The position numbers and the translations under genes are program-made. A stretch of DNA of 64,000 bases, from positions 551,577 through 615,576 of the forward strand of contig NZ_SNYW01000008.1 of NCBI RefSeq assembly GCF_004363235.1. The letters are read 5' to 3'. Shown here one piece after another: positions 54,395 to 64,000 of the stretch. Every line of letters begins with the position of its first letter. Within the stretch, counting starts at the first letter, position 1. The notes below the pieces were generated by a model that worked only from the letters and a program-made list of their open reading frames with translations, was not told where the DNA came from and did not search any database. This stretch comes from Dongia mobilis (GTDB lineage Bacteria > Pseudomonadota > Alphaproteobacteria > Dongiales > Dongiaceae).

Positions 54395-55963
54395 TCAGCC
54401 CGGCAGCAAGGCGCGGAACAGCACGACGCGGTTGCGCCCCGATTTCTTGCCGGCATACATCGCCTGGTCGGCGCAGATGAAGAGCTCGTCGATATTGTCG
54501 GCATCGTCCGGATAGAGCGCGATGCCGATGGTGCCGCAGATATCGATCGCGGCACCGGGATTTTCCGCCGCCGGCGCCGGCACGGCGATCTGCAGCTTCT
54601 GGCGGATGCGTTCGCCAAGCGCACTGACCTTGGCGAGGTCGCCCTGGGCCGGCACCCGTGTCGCGATGGCGAATTCGTCGCCGCCAAAGCGGGCCAGCAG
54701 ATCGGTGTCGCGCAGCGCCTCGGTCAGGATTTGCGCCACCTGTTTCAGCAACTGGTCGCCGGTATCGTGGCCGAGCGTGTCGTTCACGGCCTTGAAGCGG
54801 TCGAGATCGATGAACAGGATCGCGACCTGGCCCCTGGTGCCGCGGGCGACATCCATCATCTGCTGCAGGGCGTGGCGGAAGGCACGCCGGTTGTTGAGCC
54901 CGGTCAGCGGGTCATGATTGGCGAGATAGTCGCTCTCGCGCTTGGAGACCTCGAGTTCCTGCTTCTGCTGGTGCAGTTCCTCGGCCAGTTCGAGGGCCTG
55001 CTGCGCCTGTTCCTCGATCGAGGCGCGGCTGGCGAGCAGTTCGGCGCTAAGGCGCTTGAACCTTTCGCCGCTCTCCCACAGCGCGGTCACGTCGGTAAAC
55101 AGCCAGATACGGCCGCCATGCCCCACACTGCCGATGGCATGGCCCTCGCTGCGGATCACTCTGCGCGGGCCGCCGGCATTGGCCGGGCCGGAGGTTACGC
55201 CAGCGGTTGCGCCAGGGTGATCGGCAGCGGCGGGCAGCATCCAATACTCGGCATTGTCGGACCTGCCGGGGCGGTCGATGTCGAGCGCCGAGCGCACTTC
55301 GCAGCGGGTGCGCAGATCGCGCAGGGCAGCGGTCAGCCGGCCCGGATCGGCAGGTCCGGGATCAAGGCCCAGCAGCCCCGCGGCAATGGCGTTGACATGC
55401 GCCTCGCCGGTGGCATCGGCGATGGCAATCCCTAAGCTGACATTGCTGAGAATGGCATCTAGGCGATCGGCCAGGCGGCATTTCTCCGCCGCGAGCCGGC
55501 GCAGTTCCAGCGGGCAGGAGAGGAGGATGGCGGCATCCTGGCGCAAGGACTGCAGCGTGTTCGGATCGGGCCGATCCGCCCGCGCCCAGCAGGTCAGCAG
55601 CAGGTCGGCGCCAGCACCGGGCGGCAAGGCAAGTACAACAATGTAGGCAGGCGTCTCGCCCGGCCAGGCATCGAAGGCAGCCGGCCAGGGCAGGTCGGCG
55701 GTGCCGCGTATGGTGCCGTCGGCGACTGGCGCCTCTCCCGGCCATGGCGGCAGGGATTGTCCGGCCAATCCGGCGGGGTCGGCCGCGGCGACGGCAAGCC
55801 GGTCATTCGCCCTTGCCAGAACGGCCATGCCGCTGGCCCGGCAAGTCGCCCGCATCTGACGCAACAGCGCCCCGAGTTGCGCCTGCGCCACCGCCTTGTC
55901 GTGAGCGCCATCGGGGTCTGGATCCCGGTCCGCCTGACCGGTCTGTGGCGATGACGGCATCAT
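54395..55963 (-). CDS. Diguanylate cyclase with PAS-like sensor
   Basis: The 522-residue protein makes cyclic di-GMP. Its C-terminal domain has the intact FGGDEFAI motif, and an RDTD sequence five residues upstream gives a likely product-inhibition (I) site. The central region (about residues 170-290) has a PAS-like LDAILSNVSLGIAIADATGEA, followed by a coiled coil (about 300-345) before the GGDEF domain. No membrane segment is seen. It stands 152 bases from the histidine kinase, same strand, possibly as a regulatory pair. Confidence 0.9.
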   Translation of the reverse strand: MMPSSPQTGQADRDPDPDGAHDKAVAQAQLGALLRQMRATCRASGMAVLARANDRLAVAAADPAGLAGQSLPPWPGEAPVADGTIRGTADLPWPAAFDAWPGETPAYIVVLALPPGAGADLLLTCWARADRPDPNTLQSLRQDAAILLSCPLELRRLAAEKCRLADRLDAILSNVSLGIAIADATGEAHVNAIAAGLLGLDPGPADPGRLTAALRDLRTRCEVRSALDIDRPGRSDNAEYWMLPAAADHPGATAGVTSGPANAGGPRRVIRSEGHAIGSVGHGGRIWLFTDVTALWESGERFKRLSAELLASRASIEEQAQQALELAEELHQQKQELEVSKRESDYLANHDPLTGLNNRRAFRHALQQMMDVARGTRGQVAILFIDLDRFKAVNDTLGHDTGDQLLKQVAQILTEALRDTDLLARFGGDEFAIATRVPAQGDLAKVSALGERIRQKLQIAVPAPAAENPGAAIDICGTIGIALYPDDADNIDELFICADQAMYAGKKSGRNRVVLFRALLPG

Positions 55964-56255
55964 GCAGTCCTGACGACCTTAGTGGGGGCGTGGCCCTTTA
56001 TTGCGCTGCGGTATGGGCGCCGCCGCGGCCGAATCCAGCTTAACGGCCGATCCCGGGCGTCTCAAGGTGCGCTCGTCTTGCCCCGGCGCGGCGCGCAATA
56101 TCTTCGTGGTTCGCGTTCGGGTGCCGTAACAGCGGGCGGGTGACGTGCGAAACCCCTTCTGCAAGAGCGATTGGCCGTCTCCGGCATGCCCCGGCAAGCC
56201 GCGGTCGCCATGGCCTGCGAAACGATCCGTTCATCAGCGAACCAGGGAGTTCTCC

Positions 56256-56522
56256 ATGACCAATATGCGCAACCTGAAAGCCGCGACCATGGCCGCCGCG
56301 GCGTTGAGCCTGCTTGCCGGCGGCGCCATCGGCCTTTCCAGCCAGCCGGCCCAGGCCGATATGGTGAAATGCGCCGGCATCAATTCGTGCAAGGGCACCA
56401 GCGCCTGCAAGACGGCCAGCAACGAATGCAAGGGCCTCAACGAATGCAAGGGCCATGGCTGGCTTGAGCAGTCCAGCGCCGAGGCCTGCGCCGCGGCCGG
56501 CGGCACCGTGCTCGACAGCTGA
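56256..56522 (+). CDS. bufA: Bufferin precursor peptide, BufA2-like
   Basis: The 88-residue protein has a signal peptide with cleavage expected at AQA-D (about residue 35) and a short mature part with six cysteines: KCAGINSC, KGTSAC, NECKGLNEC and the C-terminal AEAC. This pattern matches the BufA2-type bufferins, periplasmic RiPP metallophores that bind copper after cysteine modification by the adjacent MNIO enzyme. The ATG at 56256 follows AGGGAG. bufB and bufC follow, which supports the call. Confidence 0.85.
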   Translation: MTNMRNLKAATMAAAALSLLAGGAIGLSSQPAQADMVKCAGINSCKGTSACKTASNECKGLNECKGHGWLEQSSAEACAAAGGTVLDS

Positions 56523-56548
56523 TCTCCGAACCTGATGCAATTTCCGGT

Positions 56549-56576
56549 CGGCGCCGGTCAGCATTGGCGGGCGCCG
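56549..56576 (+). promoter_or_regulatory. Intercistronic hairpin between bufA and bufB
   Basis: CGGCGCC (56549-56555) pairs with GGCGCCG (56570-56576) around a 14-base loop, between the precursor and the maturase gene. It could reduce expression of the enzyme genes relative to the precursor or stabilise the bufA mRNA. No T run is present. Confidence 0.45.
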
Positions 56577-56596
56577 GCCGGGATAGCGGCAACGCG

Positions 56597-57457
56597 ATGA
56601 TGCAGCCCGGCTCCTCCAGCGCGCTCCACGGTTTCGGCCTTGGCCTTAGACCGCCACATTATCCGGCGATCGAGGCCGGTGTGACGGGAATCGACTGGTT
56701 CGAGATCATCTCAGAGAATTTCATGGTGCGCGGCGGACCGCCGCTGCGGCACCTGACGCGCATCCGCGCCGACTACCCGATGGTGATGCACGGCGTCTCG
56801 CTCTCGATCGGCTCCACTTCACCGCTCGATCGCGCCTATCTCGGATCGCTGCGGGAGCTTGCCACCCGCGTCGAGCCCGCCTGGATCTCCGACCATTTGT
56901 GCTGGACCGGCATTGCCGGCCTCAACATGCACGACCTGTTGCCACTGCCATTCACCGAGGAAGCGCTGGCCCATGTCGCGGCGCGCGTCGATCAGGTGCA
57001 GGATTTCCTCGGCCGGCCGCTCCTCCTCGAGAACACCTCGAGCTACGTCGCCTTTGTGCAATCGGCCCTGAGCGAATGGGACTTCCTCGCCGAGCTGGTG
57101 CGGCGCACCGGCTGCAGGCTGTTGCTCGATGTCAACAACGTCCATGTGAACGCCGTCAATCACGGCTTCCGCGCCACCGAGTTTATCGACGCGCTCCCGG
57201 CCGGTGCGGTCTGGCAGATTCATCTCGCCGGCCATCAGGACAACGGCTCGCATATCGTCGACACGCACGACCAGCCGGTGGCCGATGCGGTCTGGCAGCT
57301 CTATGCCTACACCATCGCCAGGCTCGGCGCGGTGCCCACCATGATCGAGCGCGACGACCACATCCCGCCATTGCCCGCGCTCGTTGCCGAGCTTGACCGG
57401 GCACGCGAAGTGACGGCGGCAGCGCGGCAACCAAACCCCGCCCGCGAGGTCGCATGA
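56597..57457 (+). CDS. bufB: MNIO-family bufferin maturase (DUF692)
   Basis: The 286-residue protein is a TIM-barrel multinuclear non-heme iron oxidase. Metal-ligand motifs are present in order: HGVSLSIGS, SDHLCW, LLENTSSY, LLDVNNVHVNAVNHG, HLAGH, DTHDQPV and IERDDHIPPL. In bufferin pathways it modifies precursor cysteines to thiooxazole-type groups. ATG 56597 is chosen; TTG 56564 is unlikely and would put the start inside the hairpin. It overlaps bufC by four bases. Confidence 0.9.
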   Translation: MMQPGSSSALHGFGLGLRPPHYPAIEAGVTGIDWFEIISENFMVRGGPPLRHLTRIRADYPMVMHGVSLSIGSTSPLDRAYLGSLRELATRVEPAWISDHLCWTGIAGLNMHDLLPLPFTEEALAHVAARVDQVQDFLGRPLLLENTSSYVAFVQSALSEWDFLAELVRRTGCRLLLDVNNVHVNAVNHGFRATEFIDALPAGAVWQIHLAGHQDNGSHIVDTHDQPVADAVWQLYAYTIARLGAVPTMIERDDHIPPLPALVAELDRAREVTAAARQPNPAREVA

Positions 57458-58254
57458 CGACGCTGGCCGACCTGCAGCGGCAGTTCCAGGATCACCTGAC
57501 ACTGGGGTCGCAAACCGTGCTGCCGGCGATCCAAACCCAGGGCGAGCTGGCGCCGGCAGATCGCCTCGGCATCTACCGCTATGCCTATCGCCAGCGCCTG
57601 ACCGAGGCACTGGCCAATGATTTTCCGGGTCTTGCCGCCCTGCTGGGCGCGACCGCCTTCGCCGACCTAGCCCGGCGTTATGTCGCGGCACATCCGTCGC
57701 GCAACCCCTCGCTGCGCTGGTTCGGCGCGCAACTGCCCGCCTTTGCCGCGGCGGATCCGCTGGTGACGCCGGTCGCCACCGGAATGGCCCGTTTCGACTG
57801 GGCGGTCGCCATGGCCTTCGATGCGCCGGACGAGGCCGCCATCGGCCTCGCCGACCTTGCCGGCATGCCGCCGGAAAGTGCGGCCGGATTGCGCTTCACC
57901 TTCGTCGCCTCGCTTGCGGTCGTTGCCGGCGATGCCGGCCTCGGCGAATTGCGCCGCGGCCTGCTGCGTGGCGAAGGTTCCGAAACAGCTGCCTTGGGTG
58001 ACGAGAGCGCCTGGCTGGTCTGGCGACAGGGTGATTCGGTCCAGTATCGCTCCCTGCCTGCGGCCGAGCGCGTCGCACTCGAGGTGATGCAGGGCGGCGG
58101 TTCCCTGGGCGAGATGTGCCTCGCCCTCGCTGCCGGACCCCACGAGGCGGCACCGGCACAGCATTCCGCCGCGCAATTCATCAATGACTGGCTGACGCAG
58201 GGACTGGTCGCCGCGTTTGCGGGCGATGCGGCGCCATCGACCCAGGCCGGATGA
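57454..58254 (+). CDS. bufC: DUF2063 partner protein of the bufferin maturase
   Basis: The 266-residue protein has the DUF2063 N-terminal domain (LQRQFQDHLT, then RLGIYRYAYRQRLTEALANDFP, residues about 5-90, quoted in part) and a less conserved C-terminal domain. DUF2063 proteins act with the MNIO enzyme, probably to bring the precursor to it. The ATG overlaps the bufB stop codon. It ends 4 bases before the convergent caspase gene. Confidence 0.87.
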   Translation: MTTLADLQRQFQDHLTLGSQTVLPAIQTQGELAPADRLGIYRYAYRQRLTEALANDFPGLAALLGATAFADLARRYVAAHPSRNPSLRWFGAQLPAFAAADPLVTPVATGMARFDWAVAMAFDAPDEAAIGLADLAGMPPESAAGLRFTFVASLAVVAGDAGLGELRRGLLRGEGSETAALGDESAWLVWRQGDSVQYRSLPAAERVALEVMQGGGSLGEMCLALAAGPHEAAPAQHSAAQFINDWLTQGLVAAFAGDAAPSTQAG

Positions 58255-58258
58255 CCGG

Positions 58259-59947
58259 CTAGAGATCGCGGGCGAGGCGGAAGCCGATGATGTTCTCGCG
58301 TCCGTCCGGCGGCACCGCATAGCGCCGGGCAAGGCGCATGTCCCAGGGATTCTCCAGCCAGGAGCCGCCGCGCGCGACGCGGTTTTCGCAATCCGCATCG
58401 GCCAGCGCGCTGCCATCGGCCGGGGCGCCGTCATAGCCGGGCCGGTAGCAATCGCTTACCCATTCCCAGACATTCCCCAGCATGTCGTGGAGGCCGAAGC
58501 CGTTGGCGGCGAAACTGCCCACCGGCGCGGTGTGGACGAAGCCGTCCTCGCAGGCGCTGGCGCCGTTGCCGGGATAGGCGGGATCGGCCGAGACATCGAG
58601 GCCGTTGGCGAAGGCGCAGCCGCCGGAGGGATTGTCGTCACCCCAGGGCCAGGTGCTCGTCTTGCCGGCCCTGGCGGCATATTCCCATTCCGCCTCCGTG
58701 GGCAGGCCGTAGGCAAAACCGCTGCGCGCGGAGAGCCAGGCGGCATAGGCGACGGCATCCTCCCAACTGACGCAGGTGGCCGGGTGGTCGCCCGCCTGGT
58801 CGAAGCCGGGCGCACGGAAATCGCCCTCGGCCGCCATGCGGCCATTGCCACCATCGCCATACCAGCAATCCCGCGTCGCGCGCCCGGTCGCCTTGACGAA
58901 GGCGGCGTAGTCGTTGCGCGTGACCTCGCGGATGGAAAGCGCGAAAGGGGCTGGAATATCGACCGCGTGCTGCGGCCCTTCATCGTCATGGCGGACCTCC
59001 GCGCCGGCGGCCGTGCCCATGAGATAGCCGCCGGGTGCGATCGCCACCATCTCGGGGCAGTAATCGCAGTCGCGGAAGACCGAGCCGGGCGCCGGCGGCA
59101 CTGCGCCGCCGCGGCTGTCGCTGGCCTCGGCTACCGGCTCGGCCGCTGCCGCGGGGACGGTCGTCGGCACGGCGGCGGGTGCCGCCTCGACTGCGGCGCT
59201 GAAATAAAAGGCCCCGGTGAGGGAGGAGGAATCCCACGGCACCTGCCGGCGCCCGGTCGCCGCCATCACGGCGACCCGGACATTGCGGAACATTTCCTCG
59301 AGCGGGACCGGCGGGCCCTGGATGGCCGCGGCCAGGGCGGCGGAGTAGGGCGAATTGCCGTCGCTGCCGTCCAGCGCCACTTCGCCCGGGGCGGTGGCAT
59401 AGGCGATGAAGCTGCCGGTCGGCGCATCCATCCGGGCAAGGCCGCGGGTGACGCTGCGCAGGCCCCGGCTCAGCGGATTGTTGCGGCAGGCATCGAGGAT
59501 AACAATGTTGACGCGGTTGCCGGCGAATTCCATCTGCTTCAGCACCCAATCGGCATTGACCGCCTCCATCTCGGCATCGGCCTCGGTGGCGATGGTGGCG
59601 GCAAGCGGCAGCAGGTAGTTGACGCCCTCGATCTGCACGCCATGGCCGGCGAAATAGAAAAGGCCGGTGGCATCCGGCCCGGCCGCCAGCAGGCGCTGGC
59701 CGAATTCCGAGATCGCGCGCTTCATCCCCTTGAGGTCGGCATCGGCCAGGATGCGGACGCTGAAGCCGACCTGCTCCAGGCTGGCTGCCACGAGGGCGGC
59801 ATCCCGCGCCGGATTGGCGAGGGGTCCGAGGGTGGCATCATAGGCGCCGTTGCCGATCACCAGGGCAACACGGGGTTCCGCCGCGGCCGGTGCGGGGCCG
59901 AGCCAGATGCTGCAGGCCAGAACCACAAGAAAGGGCGCGAGACGCAT
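58259..59947 (-). CDS. Exported caspase-like peptidase fused to FGE-sulfatase domain
   Basis: The 562-residue protein has a signal peptide (residues 1-23, ending PAAA). A caspase-fold (C14) domain (about 25-245) has an intact dyad: His102 in FAGHGVQ and Cys154 in LDACRNN. After an Ala/Pro-rich linker comes a formylglycine-generating-enzyme-like domain (about 300-560) with GYLMGTAAG, LPTEAEWEYAARAG, LHDMLGNVWEWVSDCY and FRLARDL. The start at 59947 is chosen for the signal peptide; the open frame continues upstream to 60154. The target is unknown. Confidence 0.87.
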   Translation of the reverse strand: MRLAPFLVVLACSIWLGPAPAAAEPRVALVIGNGAYDATLGPLANPARDAALVAASLEQVGFSVRILADADLKGMKRAISEFGQRLLAAGPDATGLFYFAGHGVQIEGVNYLLPLAATIATEADAEMEAVNADWVLKQMEFAGNRVNIVILDACRNNPLSRGLRSVTRGLARMDAPTGSFIAYATAPGEVALDGSDGNSPYSAALAAAIQGPPVPLEEMFRNVRVAVMAATGRRQVPWDSSSLTGAFYFSAAVEAAPAAVPTTVPAAAAEPVAEASDSRGGAVPPAPGSVFRDCDYCPEMVAIAPGGYLMGTAAGAEVRHDDEGPQHAVDIPAPFALSIREVTRNDYAAFVKATGRATRDCWYGDGGNGRMAAEGDFRAPGFDQAGDHPATCVSWEDAVAYAAWLSARSGFAYGLPTEAEWEYAARAGKTSTWPWGDDNPSGGCAFANGLDVSADPAYPGNGASACEDGFVHTAPVGSFAANGFGLHDMLGNVWEWVSDCYRPGYDGAPADGSALADADCENRVARGGSWLENPWDMRLARRYAVPPDGRENIIGFRLARDL

Positions 59948-60520
59948 CTCTCCCCTCCGCCGCCACCGTCTCGGTCCGAGGCTAGGCCCGCCCCCGTCCC
60001 CTGGCAAGGCGTGTGGCGGGCAAGCGTCCTCTACGAGCAGGGCGGTGAGTCGCGTAATTTTATTACAGAATCCCGCCGACAGGTTTCCGGATCGGTCGCG
60101 CCACCCCAGAATTGGTGTCCGGCGCCCATCTGGCACCCACAGTATGGTAGCCATGCGTGGCGCGCGGGAGCCATCCTAACTCCTTGAAAAAGGTCGATTT
60201 CCGGGGGGATTCTTCCGCTTGACCGGGGGTGGTCGAATCAATATAGTCCGCCCGCCTTTAAGGGGGCTGGTGGTAGGTCACCCGGCGCTTCACGCGCCCG
60301 ACGACCTAGACGCTGTCCCGGCGAAAGCACTTAAACGACATAGGGTTCCTCTGCCTCACGGCACGAACCATCTGGCGTTTTTTTGGTGACCGCATCGAGA
60401 GCCGCTTTGCGAAAGCAATAAGGGCCGCGATGAGGTCGCTTTTGCTTACGGCAAACATTGCAAGTGGCAGATCTGCGCCAATGGGCCCGGCCCGGACGCG
60501 CAACGAGGTGAGGAAGAAGA
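59948..60520. other. Intergenic region between caspase gene and rpsL
   Basis: This 573-base stretch holds no convincing gene. The last 280 bases are the leader of the ribosomal operon, after the promoter at 60219-60247. A run of seven T at 60378-60384 is not preceded by a good hairpin; the short GGTTC/GAACC pair (60344-60348 and 60365-60369) is too weak. The left part should contain the divergent promoter of the caspase gene, which I could not identify. Confidence 0.6.
60219..60247 (+). promoter_or_regulatory. Sigma70-type promoter of the str operon
   Basis: TTGACC (60219-60224) and TATAGT (60242-60247) are 17 bases apart. This would give a leader of about 270 bases before rpsL. The long leader leaves room for translational control by ribosomal protein, but no known motif is visible. 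Confidence 0.75.
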
Positions 60521-60892
60521 ATGCCAACGATCAACCAGCTGATTCGCCAGGGCCGCGAGCCCCTGAAGGCCCGCAACAAGGTCCCGGCGCTGGAAGCCAG
60601 CCCGCAGAAGCGCGGCGTGTGCACCCGCGTCTACACCACGACGCCGAAGAAGCCGAACTCGGCGCTGCGCAAGGTCGCGCGCGTGCGGCTCACCAACGGT
60701 TTTGAAGTCACCTCTTATATCCCCGGCGAAGGCCACAACCTGCAGGAACACTCGGTCGTCATGATCCGCGGTGGCCGCGTCAAGGATTTGCCGGGTGTTC
60801 GCTATCACATCATCCGCGGCACGCTCGATACCCAGGGCGTGAAGGACCGCAAGCAGCGCCGTTCGAAGTACGGCGCGAAGCGGCCGAAGTAA
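60521..60892 (+). CDS. rpsL: 30S ribosomal protein S12
   Basis: S12 sits in the decoding centre. The 123-residue protein is of normal length and has [33 protein letters not shown] with Lys43 (streptomycin-sensitive form), and KDLPGVRYH with Lys88-type lysine. ATG 60521 has GAGGAAGAAGA upstream. It starts the operon rpsL-rpsG-fusA-tuf. Confidence 0.98.
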   Translation: MPTINQLIRQGREPLKARNKVPALEASPQKRGVCTRVYTTTPKKPNSALRKVARVRLTNGFEVTSYIPGEGHNLQEHSVVMIRGGRVKDLPGVRYHIIRGTLDTQGVKDRKQRRSKYGAKRPK

Positions 60893-60904
60893 GGAGATCC
60901 CAAG

Positions 60905-61375
60905 ATGTCGCGTCGTCACGCCGCCGAGAAGCGCGAAGTTCTGCCGGACGCCAAGTTCGGTGACATCGTCCTCACCAAGTTCATGAACAGCCTGATGTAT
61001 GCCGGCAAGAAGTCGACCGCCGAAGGCATCGTCTATGGCGCCCTCGCCACGGTCGAAAAGAAGGCCAAGGCCGATCCGGTGAAGCTGTTCCACGAGGCGC
61101 TGGCCAATGTGAAGCCGCACCTCGAAGTGCGCTCGCGCCGCGTCGGCGGCGCCACCTACCAGGTGCCGGTCGAGGTTCGCCCGGAACGCGCCCAGGCGCT
61201 GGCCATCCGCTGGATCATCGCGACCGCGCGCGGCCGCTCCGAGCAGACCATGACCGACCGCCTCGCGGCCGAGCTCCTGGACGCCGCCAACAACCGCGGC
61301 AACTCGGTCAAGAAGCGCGAAGACACCCACCGCATGGCGGAGGCCAACAAGGCCTTCTCGCACTATCGCTGGTAA
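60905..61375 (+). CDS. rpsG: 30S ribosomal protein S7
   Basis: S7 nucleates the 3' major domain of 16S rRNA. The 156-residue protein has [35 protein letters not shown] and [20 protein letters not shown] (quoted in part). It follows rpsL by 12 bases with AAGGAG. Length and order are standard. Confidence 0.98.
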   Translation: MSRRHAAEKREVLPDAKFGDIVLTKFMNSLMYAGKKSTAEGIVYGALATVEKKAKADPVKLFHEALANVKPHLEVRSRRVGGATYQVPVEVRPERAQALAIRWIIATARGRSEQTMTDRLAAELLDAANNRGNSVKKREDTHRMAEANKAFSHYRW

Positions 61376-61395
61376 GGGCGGAAGGAAGCAGGATC

Positions 61396-63471
<2,076 letters not shown>

Positions 63472-63504
63472 CCGGAACTGCAGAGACACTGACGGAGCAA
63501 GACG

Positions 63505-64000
63505 ATGGCGAAGGCTAAATTCGAGCGTAACAAGCCGCACTGCAACATTGGCACGATCGGCCACGTTGACCACGGCAAGACGTCGCTGACGGCGGCGATC
63601 ACGAAGGTTCTGGCGGAGACGGGCGGTGCGACGTTCACGGCCTATGACCAGATCGACAAGGCGCCGGAGGAGCGCGCGCGCGGGATCACGATCTCGACGG
63701 CGCATGTCGAGTACGAGACGACGAACCGGCACTACGCGCATGTGGACTGTCCGGGCCATGCCGACTACGTGAAGAACATGATCACGGGTGCGGCGCAGAT
63801 GGATGGCGCCATCCTGGTGGTTTCGGCGGCCGACGGCCCGATGCCGCAGACCCGCGAGCACATCCTGCTGGCGCGCCAGGTCGGCGTTCCGGCGCTGGTT
63901 GTGTTCATGAACAAGTGCGACATGGTGGACGACGCGGAGCTGCTCGACCTGGTCGAGCTGGAAGTGCGCGAGTTGCTGTCGAAGTACGAATTCCCGGGCG
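63505..64000 (+). CDS. tuf: Elongation factor Tu, 3' end cut by the window
   Basis: The first 165 codons are present. They start with [19 protein letters not shown], the P-loop GHVDHGKTS, the switch region [24 protein letters not shown] and the NKCD motif. EF-Tu delivers aminoacyl-tRNA to the ribosome. The frame is open to the last base, so the rest of the gene lies outside the window. ATG 63505 follows GACGGAGCAAGACG. Confidence 0.98.
   Translation, partial: MAKAKFERNKPHCNIGTIGHVDHGKTSLTAAITKVLAETGGATFTAYDQIDKAPEERARGITISTAHVEYETTNRHYAHVDCPGHADYVKNMITGAAQMDGAILVVSAADGPMPQTREHILLARQVGVPALVVFMNKCDMVDDAELLDLVELEVRELLSKYEFPG

Noticed and set aside
60344..60384. Attenuator in the rpsL leader (T run)
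   Set aside because: The only stem nearby is 5 bp and ends 8 bases before the T run, too weak and too far for a terminator.

Overview
The window is high-GC alphaproteobacterial chromosome, most likely from the Rhodospirillales or a close relative. The support is the gene order rpoZ-rsh-acpS-lepB-rnc-era-recO, fabD-fabG-acpP-fabF-mltG, rpsL-rpsG-fusA-tuf, a bactofilin paired with an M23 peptidase, and a RXKD-type Rsh enzyme. The genus call is inference; no rRNA or tRNA gene was found to support it.

Layout. 1-5.1 kb: fatty-acid synthesis genes (fabD cut by the window edge), mltG and small conserved genes. 5.2-7.5 kb: a lower-GC two-gene cassette that looks like a toxin with a C-terminal nuclease-like domain plus an immunity partner. 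7.6-11.2 kb: a dihydroorotase paralogue, an AcuI/YhdH-type reductase and an unusual protein with three tandem RidA domains. 11.3-28.5 kb: a phage-derived block. It has a LexA/CI-type repressor, a few small early genes and a complete T7-like (podovirus) packaging and particle cassette: terminase, connector, scaffold, capsid, tail tubes, tail fibre and small membrane proteins. I see no integrase, replication gene, RNA polymerase or endolysin in it. 28.6-31.3 kb: sulfate activation (cysD, cysNC). 31.6-37.1 kb: M23 peptidase-bactofilin, a PLP dehydratase and a soluble lytic transglycosylase. 37.4-54.2 kb: housekeeping genes (dapA, smpB, uracil-DNA glycosylase, NYN protein, folK, rpoZ, rsh, acpS, lepB, rnc, era, recO, oxidoreductase, GNAT, parC), with palindromic extragenic repeats in three gaps. 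51.9-56 kb: a four-PAS histidine kinase and a diguanylate cyclase. 56.2-58.3 kb: a bufferin (copper-binding RiPP) operon bufABC. 58.3-60 kb: an exported caspase-FGE fusion. 60.2-64 kb: the str operon, with tuf cut by the window end.

How it fits together. The most interesting part is the 17-kb particle cassette. It appears to run from a consensus sigma70 promoter beside the repressor and from a second strong promoter just ahead of the terminase, which is followed at once by a terminator-like hairpin. Related CGTAAA/TTTACG and palindromic CG(T/C)T(A/T)ACG elements lie at the early promoter, at the promoter of a divergent 90-residue phage-type gene, and inside the promoter of the distant toxin gene. 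This suggests that one repressor controls all three. A domesticated podovirus particle (gene-transfer-agent-like or bacteriocin-like) or a decayed prophage are both possible; the sequence alone does not decide between them.
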